From assembly GCA_003023485.1 (NCBI GenBank), contig PXSG01000047.1:8478-48572 (forward strand): a stretch of 40,095 nucleotides of DNA, given 5' to 3'. Within the stretch, counting starts at the first letter, position 1. Each line of letters begins with the position of its first letter. The notes below the pieces were generated by a model. It was not told where the DNA came from, searched no databases, and saw nothing but the letters and a program-made list of their open reading frames with translations. The position numbers were made by a program, and so were the translations under genes. Positions 30,588 to 38,705 of the stretch are shown here, piece by piece. Source of the stretch: Halobacteriales archaeon SW_10_68_16 (lineage in GTDB: Archaea; Halobacteriota; Halobacteria; Halobacteriales; Haloarculaceae).

Positions 30588-32428
30588 GTACGCCCGAGTT
30601 CGTCGGCGAACACGACGTCGACGAGACGACGCTGGACATCATCGAGAACACCCTCTCGAACACGCGCCACGAGATGGACCGCGTGGTCGAGACGACTGCC
30701 ATCAGCCCCGTCATCCGCGAGCAGTCCGACCAGTTCCCGCTCATCGCCGACGCCGAGGGGCGGATGGTGATGGGCCAGTTCGGCAGCGCCATCGACACCA
30801 TCCTCGACAACTCCCGGTACACCCGCGCGGACCTCCAGGAGGGCGACGTCATCGCGACGAACGACCCCTACATGTGTGCCGGCGCCATCTCCCATCCCCC
30901 CGACATGCTCCTGTTGCGGCCCATCTTCTACGACGGTGACCTCGTGGGCTTTGCGAGCCAGTGGGGCAACCTGATGGACGTCGGCGGGAAGACCCCCGGC
31001 TCGATCCCCATCGAAGCGACGAGCATCTTCGAGGAAGGGATGCGCCTGCCCCCGACGAAACTCTACAAGGCCGGGGAGTTCGACGACGAGGTGCTCTCCT
31101 CCTTTACCCACAACACGCGCCTGTCCGACCACGCCGAGGCCGACATCAAGGCGCTGGCGGCGGGCACCGCGACCGCCGAGGAGCGGGTCACGGAGCTGTG
31201 TGACCGCTTCGGGAAGGACACCTACGTCGAGGGGTGTGACGCTCTGCTGGACCGCACCCGGGAGGGCGTGCGCCAGCTCATCCTCGATCTCGTCCCCGAG
31301 GAGCCGGTGGTCTTCGAGGACTACGCCGACGACGACGGGCTGGGCAACGGCCCCATCAAACTGCGCATCGAGATGTGGCGCGAGGACGACGAGGTGTACG
31401 TCTCCTGGGAGGGGACCGACGAGCAGGTCCAGGGGACGGTCAACTTCCTGCTCAACGAGAAGATGTTCAAGATGTTCGTCGGGGTCTTCCTCATCATGGC
31501 CTTCGACCCCGAGTTGACGTTCAACGACGGCTTCTACGACCTCATCAACGTCGACATCCCCGAAGGGTCGGTGCTGAAACCGGAGTTCCCGGCGGCACTG
31601 GGCAACCGGCTGACGCTGATGGCCCGGCACTTCGACATCCTCCAGGCGGCGTTCTCGAAGGCCATCGAGGAGTTCAGCGTCGCCGGCAGCTACGGCACCA
31701 GCCCCAACCTCGTCTACGCCGGGACGGATTCGGAGGGCAACGACTTCCAGTTGCTGGAGATCCTCTACGGTGGCATCCCGGCCCGGCCGGGCGGCGACGG
31801 GCTGGACGGCCACTCCTGGTGGCCGCTGTTTCGCACTGTGCCCGTCGAGTACCTGGAGGCCTACTACCCGCTGACCATCGAGGAGTACAGCGCCCGGACG
31901 GATACGGGCGGCGCCGGCCGGTTCCGCGGCGGCCACGGCATCACCCGCGTCTACCGCTTCGAGGAACCGGGCGCGATCACCTTCCAGGACGACCGGGCAC
32001 ACACCCACCCCTGGGGCGTCGACGGCGGCAAGCACGCCGGCACGAGCCAGAAGACGCTCGTCCGGGCCGACGGCACCGCCGAACAGCTCCCCTCGAAGGT
32101 CGAGAACCTCCCCGTCGCGGCGGGCGACAAACTGGTCTTCGAGAGCGCGGGCGGTGGCGGACTGGGCGACCCGCTCGAACGCGATCCCGAGGTCGTCGCA
32201 CGGGAGATCCGGCGTGGACTCGTCTCCGCGGACGCCGCCCGCGAAGACTACGGCGTGGTCCTCACGGACGGCGAGGTCGACACCGAGGCGACCGAACAGC
32301 GCCGTGACGCTATCCGCGAGGACCGGGGGGAGACCGAACAGTTCGATTTCGGCCCCCTCCCGGACGAGGAGACGCTGGCCGAGCGCATCAGCGAGGAGCG
32401 GGAGGAGTTCGACGCACGCCACAGATGA
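30584..32428 (+). CDS. hyuB: Hydantoinase/oxoprolinase family, subunit B (N-methylhydantoinase B)
   Basis: A 614-residue HyuB subunit. Family blocks are SNTRHEMDRVVETTAISPVI, GDVIATNDPYMCAGAISHPP, RPIFYDGDLVGFASQWGN, TDTGGAGRFRGGHGITRVYR and ESAGGGGLGDPLERDPE, the last being the characteristic HyuB C-terminus. About 80 residues after that block form an acidic helical tail. It works with HyuA as a heteromer. Overlaps of four bases with both hyuA and the amidase gene show one tightly coupled operon. Confidence 0.92.
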   Translation: MSTPEFVGEHDVDETTLDIIENTLSNTRHEMDRVVETTAISPVIREQSDQFPLIADAEGRMVMGQFGSAIDTILDNSRYTRADLQEGDVIATNDPYMCAGAISHPPDMLLLRPIFYDGDLVGFASQWGNLMDVGGKTPGSIPIEATSIFEEGMRLPPTKLYKAGEFDDEVLSSFTHNTRLSDHAEADIKALAAGTATAEERVTELCDRFGKDTYVEGCDALLDRTREGVRQLILDLVPEEPVVFEDYADDDGLGNGPIKLRIEMWREDDEVYVSWEGTDEQVQGTVNFLLNEKMFKMFVGVFLIMAFDPELTFNDGFYDLINVDIPEGSVLKPEFPAALGNRLTLMARHFDILQAAFSKAIEEFSVAGSYGTSPNLVYAGTDSEGNDFQLLEILYGGIPARPGGDGLDGHSWWPLFRTVPVEYLEAYYPLTIEEYSARTDTGGAGRFRGGHGITRVYRFEEPGAITFQDDRAHTHPWGVDGGKHAGTSQKTLVRADGTAEQLPSKVENLPVAAGDKLVFESAGGGGLGDPLERDPEVVAREIRRGLVSADAAREDYGVVLTDGEVDTEATEQRRDAIREDRGETEQFDFGPLPDEETLAERISEEREEFDARHR

Positions 32429-33111
32429 CGGACGACGGCGACGCGACGGACGGCGGTGGGGAAGCCGCCGACGACACCGACGGCGCCGACTGGATCGAGG
32501 AGACCGCCCGCCTCTACGAGGAGCGCGATTTCGGGTCGGACGCGGGGTTCGGTGACGCGCCGGCGCTGGTGGTCATCGACCTCATCAACGCCTTCACCGA
32601 CCCCGAGACGAACCTCGGGTCACAACTGGACGACGTCGTCGCGCGGGCCGGCGACCTGCTCGCGGCGTTCCGGGAGCGTGACCTCCCGCGCTATTACACG
32701 ACCGTCGCCTACGAGGAGTCCTACGGCGACGCCGGCGTGTTCATCGAGAAGGTGCCGGCCCTCCGGGAACTCCGCCTCGGGACCGAGGCCGTCGAGGTCG
32801 ACGACCGCATCGCTCCCCAATGTGAGGAGCGTGTCATCCTCAAGAAGTACGCCAGCGCCTTCTTCGGGACGGACCTGGCGACGGAACTGACGACCGACGG
32901 CGTCGACACGCTCGTCATCGCGGGCGTCACGACCAGTGGCTGTGTGCGCGCGACGGCGATCGACAGCCTCCAGCACGGCTACCGGACGATCGTCCCCCGC
33001 GACGCCGTCGGCGACCGCGCCGAGGGCCCACACCGCGCGAACCTCTTCGACATCGACGCCAAGTACGGCGACGTCGTGACGACCGACGACGTGCTGGCCG
33101 CGCTTCCGTAG
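32425..33111 (+). CDS. N-carbamoylsarcosine-amidase-like cysteine hydrolase
   Basis: A 228-residue isochorismatase-superfamily hydrolase. The triad is complete: D52 (VVIDLINAF), K141 (ILKKYASAFFGTD) and C173 (GVTTSGCVRATAIDS). This set, with the following DSLQHGYRTIVPRDAVGDR, suits N-carbamoylsarcosine amidohydrolase, which yields sarcosine, CO2 and NH3. The first ~25 residues are a very acidic low-complexity extension. It overlaps hyuB by four bases, so the operon encodes two successive steps of N-methylhydantoin breakdown. Other amidase substrates of this superfamily remain possible. Confidence 0.88.
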   Translation: MTDDGDATDGGGEAADDTDGADWIEETARLYEERDFGSDAGFGDAPALVVIDLINAFTDPETNLGSQLDDVVARAGDLLAAFRERDLPRYYTTVAYEESYGDAGVFIEKVPALRELRLGTEAVEVDDRIAPQCEERVILKKYASAFFGTDLATELTTDGVDTLVIAGVTTSGCVRATAIDSLQHGYRTIVPRDAVGDRAEGPHRANLFDIDAKYGDVVTTDDVLAALP

Positions 33112-33114
33112 GGG

Positions 33115-33987
33115 TCAATCGTCCGCGTAGCGCTCTTCCATCGCCTCGATTTCCCCGGCGCCGATCACGTCCTCGAACCCCGCGAACGAGACGGTCGTAG
33201 CCTCGCCGAGGGTCCCATCCCCGAGCCCGGCGAGCGCGTCCTGAACACCCCGCGTCGCCGCGAACAGCGCGAGGACCGGATAGACCACGACGTCGAAGCC
33301 GATCTCCTCCAGTTCCGCCGGCGGGAGGTACGGCGTCTTGCCCCCCTCCACCATGTTGGCAAACGTCGGCGCCTCGACGGCGTCGGTGACCCGTTCCATC
33401 TCCGACCGGCTCTCGGGTGCCTCGACGAACACCACGTCGGCACCGGCCTCGTGGTAGGCCCGACCGCGTTCGATGGCCGCCTCGAGGCCGGCGGTGTAGC
33501 GGGCGTCGGTCCGGCCGACGATGACGAGGTCCTCCGAGCGTTCGTCACGGGCGTCGGCGGCCGCGCGGAGGCGCCGCGCGTGGTCCTCACGCGGGACGAC
33601 TTGCTTGTCGTCCATGTGGCCACACCGCTTTGGCCACCGCTGGTCTTCGAGGATGACGCCCGCGGCGCCGGCGTCGATGGCTTTCCCGACCGAGTGACGG
33701 ACCTGCACCGCGTTCCCGTAGCCGGTGTCGAGGTCGGCGACGAGCGGAACCTCGACGCGACCCGTGATCTCCCGGACGTGATCCAGGTTGGCCGTGCGGT
33801 CGAGAAATCCCACGTCCGGCAGCCCGAGTAGCGAGGCAGACAGCCCAAAGCCCGACGTGAACACGGCGGGAAAGCCGGCCTGCTCGACGAGCATCGCCGA
33901 GAGGACGTCGAACGCGCCCGGCATGACTGTGATCTCCGGCCCCTCCACGGCGTCGCGAAGCAACGCTCCAGGTGACTGATCGTCCAT
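33115..33987 (-). CDS. Isocitrate lyase/PEP mutase family carbon-carbon lyase
   Basis: A 290-residue (beta/alpha)8 barrel. The catalytic Cys is C122 in PKRCGHMDDKQVV. Metal and substrate residues are in FTSGFGLSASLLGLPDVGF and VADLDTGYGNAVQVRHSV, with ILEDQ before the Cys. This is the subgroup of methylisocitrate lyase, 2,3-dimethylmalate lyase and oxaloacetate decarboxylase; the substrate is not resolved. ATG 33987 sits about 26 bases below a TATA-like GCTTTTAGC on the minus strand (around 34011-34019), favouring it over GTG 33993. It is convergent with the amidase gene, three bases apart. Confidence 0.9.
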   Translation of the reverse strand: MDDQSPGALLRDAVEGPEITVMPGAFDVLSAMLVEQAGFPAVFTSGFGLSASLLGLPDVGFLDRTANLDHVREITGRVEVPLVADLDTGYGNAVQVRHSVGKAIDAGAAGVILEDQRWPKRCGHMDDKQVVPREDHARRLRAAADARDERSEDLVIVGRTDARYTAGLEAAIERGRAYHEAGADVVFVEAPESRSEMERVTDAVEAPTFANMVEGGKTPYLPPAELEEIGFDVVVYPVLALFAATRGVQDALAGLGDGTLGEATTVSFAGFEDVIGAGEIEAMEERYADD

Positions 33988-34128
33988 GGGCACGACACGT
34001 GGACGACCATGCTAAAAGCTTCGCGGGCGAGCGCCCTGGCGACCTGTCAGGGTCAGGTCACCGTCGCCATCGGCGAATCACCGGTCCCACGAGTGGCAAC
34101 GGCCGGCAGCGCCAGCAGGGGGTCCGTC

Positions 34129-35277
34129 CTACTCTCCCACCGGAAGCACGGCGAAATACCGGAGGTTCACGAGCAGGAAGAGGACGTACAGCCCGAGCAG
34201 GAGGGCCCCGTGTTTCCGCGAGAGCTTGCCACGGTAGAACAGGTAGCTCGACAGCCCGGCGAACACGAGCAGAGACGGGAAGTGAAAGAAGACGGTCTCG
34301 GGCCGGAACTGTATCTCCCCGACGAGCCCGACGATGCCGACGTTGGCGGTGACGAAAAACAGCAGACTCCCGATCACGCCGCCGACGGCGACGTCCTCGT
34401 AGCCCAGCCGGAGCGGTTCGAGGATGAGCAGCAGGTCGTCGATGGTGAAGAGGACGGTGATGAACGTCACGCCGACGAACGTGCCCGTCAGGTCCCACGT
34501 CTCCAGGATGCCCTCGACGCCCGCGGCCGACCCCTCGGCGCCGATCACGATGCCGACGACGGCCACCACGAGCATCGCCGGGGGGAACCAGTCGGACCGG
34601 GCCACCCGCCGGAGCGGGGCCGGGAGGGACTCGGCCACGCCGGGTTCGCCGTCGGGCGCGGTGGCGCTCTCCATCACCTCGGTCGACTGCATGAAGGAGT
34701 GCCCGAGCTGTCGCTCCCGCTGGAGGATGTACGCGAAGACGACGACGTACAGGAGGAGGAACATCACCCCGAGTGCCGGCGTCAGCGACCCCGAGACGAG
34801 AACCGGCGTCAGTGCGAGCGGTGCGAGCGCGAGCAACGCCACGTAGTCGGTCGGGACGTCGGTGGCAAACGGGAACGCCAGCGCACCCAGCGCGAGCGTG
34901 AGCCCGAAAATCGAGACGGCGTTGCCGATGGCGAGCCCGAAGGCGACGTTTTGCATCTCCCGGAAGCCCGTAAAGAGGCCGAACGCGACGTTGTCGAACT
35001 CCCAGCCCGAGAAGACGACCGCCAGCAGGAACGCCGACACACCGAACCGGACCGCCGTGCGCACGAGCGCGTGGATCAGCAACTCGATGCTGGCGATGAG
35101 GATGACCGTCCCCACGAGCACCGCCAGTACGGCTGTCCACCCCGACACGTCGATCAGGTCCTCACCCGCTTCGCCCTCCGCCGAATCCTGGGCGGCGACG
35201 GTCCCTGCACCCACCGTCGCGAGCAGTGCCACGACGACCAGCCCGACCACCACGGCGCGTCCGACCTCCGAGACCAT
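34129..35277 (-). CDS. CaCA-superfamily (sodium/calcium-exchanger-like) membrane protein
   Basis: A 382-residue polytopic protein. An N-terminal hydrophobic segment ending in VGAGTVAAQD looks like a signal peptide. Two alpha-repeat-like blocks follow: WEFDNVAFGLFTGFREMQN, then FGLAIGNAVSIFGLTLALGA; and TFITVLFTIDDLLLILEPLR, then GYEDVAVGGVIGSLLFF. Acidic residues in the repeats (FDN, TIDD, GYED) replace the usual GTSLPE pattern, so ion preference is uncertain. About ten membrane segments. The TATA-like ATTTTATACC (minus strand, about 35307-35316) is upstream of ATG 35277. Confidence 0.8.
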   Translation of the reverse strand: MVSEVGRAVVVGLVVVALLATVGAGTVAAQDSAEGEAGEDLIDVSGWTAVLAVLVGTVILIASIELLIHALVRTAVRFGVSAFLLAVVFSGWEFDNVAFGLFTGFREMQNVAFGLAIGNAVSIFGLTLALGALAFPFATDVPTDYVALLALAPLALTPVLVSGSLTPALGVMFLLLYVVVFAYILQRERQLGHSFMQSTEVMESATAPDGEPGVAESLPAPLRRVARSDWFPPAMLVVAVVGIVIGAEGSAAGVEGILETWDLTGTFVGVTFITVLFTIDDLLLILEPLRLGYEDVAVGGVIGSLLFFVTANVGIVGLVGEIQFRPETVFFHFPSLLVFAGLSSYLFYRGKLSRKHGALLLGLYVLFLLVNLRYFAVLPVGE

Positions 35278-35415
35278 CGTTTGCAGACCCGTTGGCTGGG
35301 CCCGGTATAAAATCGTGGTCCCGGGTACACACGTGCAACACCCTCCCGTTGGTATTTACCACATGCCAGGCGAACGGTGGCACGCCCTGGCGTGTCCGTC
35401 CGGCCCGTCCCGCGT

Positions 35416-35760
35416 TCACTCCGGGGTTTCCGGCTCCCGGACGGCGGACTCCTCGGCGTTCAGGTCGCTGGTCGAGAGGACGAACCGCCGTTCGGGCGAC
35501 GGGCTCGCGGTGAGTTCGATGCGGCAGGTCAGCCGGTAGTACTTGCGCTGGCCCGTCCAGTAGCTCTCGACGAGGTCGGCCTCCTCGAGCACGGAGAGGT
35601 GGTGGACGGTGGTCTTGCCGTCCAGGTTCACGAGGTCGGCCAGTTCGGAGACGTACCGGGGCTCGTCGGTGAGTTCGCGGATGATCCGCAGGCGCGGCTT
35701 GCTCCCCAGCACGCCTAAAGGAACTGTCGTCCGGGGGCTCCCCGCCAGTGCGGACGTCAA
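35416..35760 (-). CDS. ArsR-like winged-helix regulator
   Basis: A DNA-binding protein of up to 114 residues. GVLGSKPRLRIIRELTDEP opens the winged helix; RYVSELADLVNLDGKTTVHH is the helix-turn-helix and ADLVESYWTGQRKYYRL the wing. The remainder is a short acidic C-terminus (STSDLNAEESAVREPE). The start is uncertain: TTG 35760 keeps the VPLGVLG lead-in, whereas GTG 35712 is a shorter option. No ligand domain or metal site is evident. It diverges from the amphi-Trp gene with AT-rich DNA (CTATATGG) between them. Confidence 0.85.
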   Translation of the reverse strand: MTSALAGSPRTTVPLGVLGSKPRLRIIRELTDEPRYVSELADLVNLDGKTTVHHLSVLEEADLVESYWTGQRKYYRLTCRIELTASPSPERRFVLSTSDLNAEESAVREPETPE

Positions 35761-35791
35761 CGCCTATATGGTCCCCGACGGAACGGGAGAT

Positions 35792-36082
35792 ATGGTCGAA
35801 CTGCCGAACACGGAGACCAGCGAGGGCCGGGTCGTCACAGAGGGATACTTCGAGCGGGAGGTGTTGCTCTCGGGCGACCAGACCGCCGAGGTGTTGCGCG
35901 AACTGGCCGACCAGCTGGAGGCCGGCGACGAACTCACCATCTCCAGCGACGAGTGGGAGATACCCTTCCAGTTCCGGGAGCCCATCGAGGTCGAGGTGGA
36001 GTTCATCGGCGACGGCTCCCGCGAACTCGAGGTCGAACTCGAATTCGAGTGGGCCGACGACGACGCCCTCCCGGTCGAGTAG
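35792..36082 (+). CDS. Amphi-Trp domain protein
   Basis: A 96-residue protein with the amphi-Trp domain: EGYFEREVLLSGDQTAEVLR, ELADQLEAGDELTISSDEWE, IPFQFREPIEVEVEF and LEVELEFEW, with the conserved Trp residues. Function of the domain is unknown. ATG 35792 has a CTATATGG TATA-like element 21-28 bases upstream (35764-35771), so it is probably leaderless. Two earlier in-frame ATGs would place the start before that promoter and are rejected. Confidence 0.88.
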   Translation: MVELPNTETSEGRVVTEGYFEREVLLSGDQTAEVLRELADQLEAGDELTISSDEWEIPFQFREPIEVEVEFIGDGSRELEVELEFEWADDDALPVE

Positions 36083-36259
36083 CTACCGCCGCGGCCAGAC
36101 GCAGTTCTCGCAGGGGGTACCCCTGCCGAACTTGACGAGCTTCATCGCCTCCGTCCAGGGGATGTTCTCGTTGAACTCGCAATCCTCGGTGGCGACGACG
36201 CCACAGCTGCCCTCCCGGTCGTGGTGCCAGGTGCCGGCGATACGGAACATCCTGACCAT
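36083..36259 (-). CDS. Small four-cysteine protein, 58 residues (candidate zinc-binding microprotein)
   Basis: ATG 36259 to TAG 36083-36085 reads MVRMFRIAGTWHHDREGSCG, then VVATEDCEFNENIPWTEAMK and ends GRGTPCENCVWPRR. Four Cys are spaced as C...C (GSCG, EDCE) and CxxC (PCENC), with a HH pair, which could bind one zinc. A TATA-like ATCTTTTTGCG (minus strand, about 36281-36291) lies about 26 bases upstream. It is convergent with the amphi-Trp gene, whose stop touches its own. Small zinc proteins of this size are frequent and under-annotated in haloarchaea; the family is not recognised. Confidence 0.75.
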   Translation of the reverse strand: MVRMFRIAGTWHHDREGSCGVVATEDCEFNENIPWTEAMKLVKFGRGTPCENCVWPRR

Positions 36260-36326
36260 GCCCGGGGGGTAGGACTACCCACGCAAAAAGATACTCCCGA
36301 CACTGTCCCCCGGCCCGGCGCGGACG

Positions 36327-36334
36327 TTTTATAC
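36327..36334 (+). promoter_or_regulatory. TATA box TTTTATAC for the HTH-NMT1 gene
   Basis: An AT-rich octamer 23-30 bases upstream of ATG 36357, at the spacing expected for a leaderless transcript. Confidence 0.6.
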
Positions 36335-36356
36335 TCCCCCCTCGGACAGATGACAC

Positions 36357-37664
36357 ATGCGGACACGCGAGTTCCCCGCGCTCGGGCCGGAAGATGCGCC
36401 CGTCGTCGAGGCCTTCGGGGTGGGCCTCGGGCGCGAGGAGGCGCGCGTGCTCGCCTTCTTGCTGTTGCGCGGGGACGACCGGCCGGCCTCGCGGCTGGAC
36501 GTCCGGATCGGCGCCGGCCTCGGCCGGGAGCGGACCGCCGACGCGCTCTCCGCACTCGAGACGGTCGGACTCGTGGCCTCGGGGACCATCGACAGCGGCT
36601 CGTCGGGCCGCCCACAGAAGGGCTGGCGGGTCGCTGGCGACCCGGAGGAAATCGCGGCCCGCGTCCGGCAACGCCACGCCGAGGCGCTCCTCGGGCAGGC
36701 CCGGACAGTCGCGGCCGAAGTGGGGTCTGGCGCTGCCGGGGGCGACCGCCAGAATGGGGAGGCCGATACGCTGCCGGTCGCGCTCGACCGCGGGGCGGCC
36801 GACCCTGCGCGAGTCGTCCTCAACTGGATACCCAACGGCTTCCACGCGCCGGTGTTTCTCGCCGCAGAGCGTGGCTTCTACGGCGAAGCGGGCGTGGACG
36901 CGTCCATCCGGGCGGCGCGGGGGTCGACAGCCGCGCTCCGGCAAGTCGAGTCCGGCGGGGCCGACGTCGGCGTCGTGGGGTCGGCTGTCCTGTGTGGGGC
37001 CCTCGCGGAGGGTCGACCGGTGGTCCCGGTGGCGCTGCTCTACCAGCGGGCGATGACCGTCCTCTACTCGGTCAGGTCTGTGTTCGGGGCGGAACTCGAC
37101 AGCGTCGAGCAGTTGCGCGGCCGGACGGTCGCGATGCCCCGCGGGTCGGAGACGGCGCTGCTCGCGCGACTGTTCCTCTCCCAGGCGGGCGTCCTCGGGG
37201 ACGTCACCATCGTCGACGCGAGCGGGGAGGAGCGGGCCGACCTCCTCGAGGGCAAGGCCGACGTCGTGACGGGAATGGCCGCCGATCCGCCGGCACTCGA
37301 GGCCGAGGGCTACACCGTCGACTCCATCCTCGTCTCCGAGAAATTCCCGGTCCCTGGGCCGGCACTCGTCGTCCACGCCGACGCGCTCGCCGACCCGCCG
37401 GCCGCGCTGGGTGGGTTCCTGACGGCCACGATGCGCGGTGTCGTCGCGGCCGACCGGGACCGGGAGGCGGCCGCCGAGGCCGTCGCTGCGCGGAGCGACC
37501 ACGCCGTCGCCGCGGAACGCCGCCGTCTCGACGTCGCGCTCGATCGGTTTTCCGACAGCGAGGCGCGCCGCTCGCGCGGGTGGGGCTGGCAGTCGGTCGA
37601 CGACTGGCGACGCCTCCGCATGGCGCTCCACCAGACCGGCACGCTCTCCGGCCAGTCGGGGTGA
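36357..37664 (+). CDS. Winged helix fused to NMT1/THI5-type ligand-binding domain
   Basis: A 435-residue protein. Residues about 15-95 form a winged helix of the type seen in GbsR/TrmB-like regulators: GLGREEARVLAFLLLRGDD, LGRERTADALSALETVGLVA and wing GSSGRPQKGWRV. A linker helix follows, and from about residue 153 an NMT1/THI5-like periplasmic-binding fold: VVLNWIPNGFHAPVFLAAER, GSTAALRQVESGGADVGVVG, LRGRTVAMPRGSETALLARL and DLLEGKADVVTGMAADPPAL. No signal peptide or lipobox is present, so it is cytoplasmic. The binding domain family recognises pyrimidine (HMP), taurine/sulfonate or similar ligands. It most likely is a one-component regulator controlled by such a ligand. Confidence 0.85.
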   Translation: MRTREFPALGPEDAPVVEAFGVGLGREEARVLAFLLLRGDDRPASRLDVRIGAGLGRERTADALSALETVGLVASGTIDSGSSGRPQKGWRVAGDPEEIAARVRQRHAEALLGQARTVAAEVGSGAAGGDRQNGEADTLPVALDRGAADPARVVLNWIPNGFHAPVFLAAERGFYGEAGVDASIRAARGSTAALRQVESGGADVGVVGSAVLCGALAEGRPVVPVALLYQRAMTVLYSVRSVFGAELDSVEQLRGRTVAMPRGSETALLARLFLSQAGVLGDVTIVDASGEERADLLEGKADVVTGMAADPPALEAEGYTVDSILVSEKFPVPGPALVVHADALADPPAALGGFLTATMRGVVAADRDREAAAEAVAARSDHAVAAERRRLDVALDRFSDSEARRSRGWGWQSVDDWRRLRMALHQTGTLSGQSG

Positions 37665-37673
37665 GAGACGCGC

Positions 37674-37775
37674 TCACACGAGCAGGTTCGCGGCCCAGTA
37701 GCCGCCGTAGACGACGAGCAACAGCCCTCCTTCCCAGCGGCCGACGCGGCCGCGATACAGCGTCGCGACGACGAC
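37674..37775 (-). pseudogene. C-terminal remnant of a second CaCA-type exchanger
   Basis: In the frame ending TGA 37674-37676 the last 33 residues read VVVATLYRGRVGRWEG, then GLLLVVYGGYWAANLLV. This is the pattern of the last loop and helix of sodium/calcium-exchanger proteins (compare YRGKLSRKHGALLLGLY in the CaCA gene at 34129-35277). It is joined, out of frame, to a haloarchaeal membrane protein at about 37775. No other part of the exchanger is in the window. Confidence 0.6.
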
Positions 37776-38290
37776 TCGTCGAGGACGAACGACGCCTCGC
37801 CCATCGGTCGGGCCGAGTCCGCGCCGAACGCATCGGCGACTGCTTCCGGGTCTATCTCGTCGATTTGGTCCATCCGCGACCGCCACTCCTCGCGGAACCC
37901 CGCGGTCAGCGAAGGTTGGTCCCCACCGGTGACGACGCCGGCGGCGACGAGGGGATTGTCGGCCGCGTCCGTCACCGAGTGCTTCGCGGTCTCGTCCACC
38001 GAGGGGGTCGGCGCGGCCTCGATGTGGTCCGTCCCGAACGCACGCAGCAGCCACGGCGGGAAGTACCGCCGCGTCAGCGTCGGCGTCCCGGGTACCAGGT
38101 ATCCACGGAAGTAAATGATGAACGCGCCCGCGGCGAACGCGAGCGCGCCGACGGCGGGGGGGACGAACAGCCCCAGCACGGCCGCGAGGCCGCCGCCGAG
38201 CAGCAGGTTCACCACCGTACAGGGGGTACAGCGGTTCTCGCCGGTGTACTCGGGCCGACGGAGTCGCGGGGGGTCGTCGAAGAGCGTCAC
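37775..38290 (-). pseudogene. N-terminal part of a conserved haloarchaeal membrane protein, truncated at a junction
   Basis: GTG 38290 starts a protein beginning MTLFDDPPRLRRPEYTGENR followed by CTPCTVVN and two membrane helices, then YFRGYLVPGTPTLTRRYFPP. This N-terminus is characteristic of a haloarchaeal family about 290 residues long (from memory) whose later part holds a soluble, cysteine-containing domain. Here the recognisable protein ends at GEASFVLDE (about residue 172). The frame then runs on into antisense sequence, while the exchanger remnant takes over in another frame. It is 34 bases downstream of the DUF4242 gene on the same strand. Confidence 0.65.
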
Positions 38291-38324
38291 GGCTGTCGTC
38301 GGGTGAGACCGTCCGCCGGGTGGC

Positions 38325-38618
38325 TCACTCGCCCTCGAGGGGGCTGCCGCGTTGCGTGACCTTCGTCGCGGGCAGCCCGGCGCGGTCGGCGTGTTCCTGG
38401 ACCGCGTCCTCGCTCTCGGCGCGGTAGTGACAGAACGTCCCGACGATACCGCCGTCGTCGTCGGTCATCACCTCCGAGTCCACCCACTCGATGTCGACGC
38501 CCTCCTCGCGGAGTTCCTGCAGCGTGTTTCCGGAGGCCTCGACGGCCTCGTCGAGCTGTTCCTGTGTGATCGCCTCGTCCAGCTCCCGCAGGATAAGGTA
38601 ATCGTTCACGTCCGACAT
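38325..38618 (-). CDS. DUF4242 protein
   Basis: A 97-residue protein matching DUF4242: NDYLILRELDEAITQEQLDE, EGVDIEWVDSEVMTDDDGG and IVGTFCHYRAESEDAVQEHA, then RAGLPATKVTQ. The domain is a small ferredoxin-like fold; some members are described as nickel-binding, which I cannot confirm here. ATG 38618 has an AAGTATTACC box on the minus strand (about 38647-38656) upstream. It is probably co-transcribed with the truncated gene that follows. Confidence 0.85.
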   Translation of the reverse strand: MSDVNDYLILRELDEAITQEQLDEAVEASGNTLQELREEGVDIEWVDSEVMTDDDGGIVGTFCHYRAESEDAVQEHADRAGLPATKVTQRGSPLEGE

Positions 38619-38705
38619 GCCTGTCCGGTGGGTGTTCTGGCACGCCGGTAATACTTTCGGGTACGTGCACCCGCCACCCCACCGCGACAGTGGCGGACAG
38701 CCCCG

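Noticed and set aside
30548..32422. 624-codon minus-strand frame opposite hyuB
   Set aside because: It is a shadow: Leu/Arg/Val-rich with no domain, whereas hyuB matches its family end to end and has a strong ribosome-binding site.
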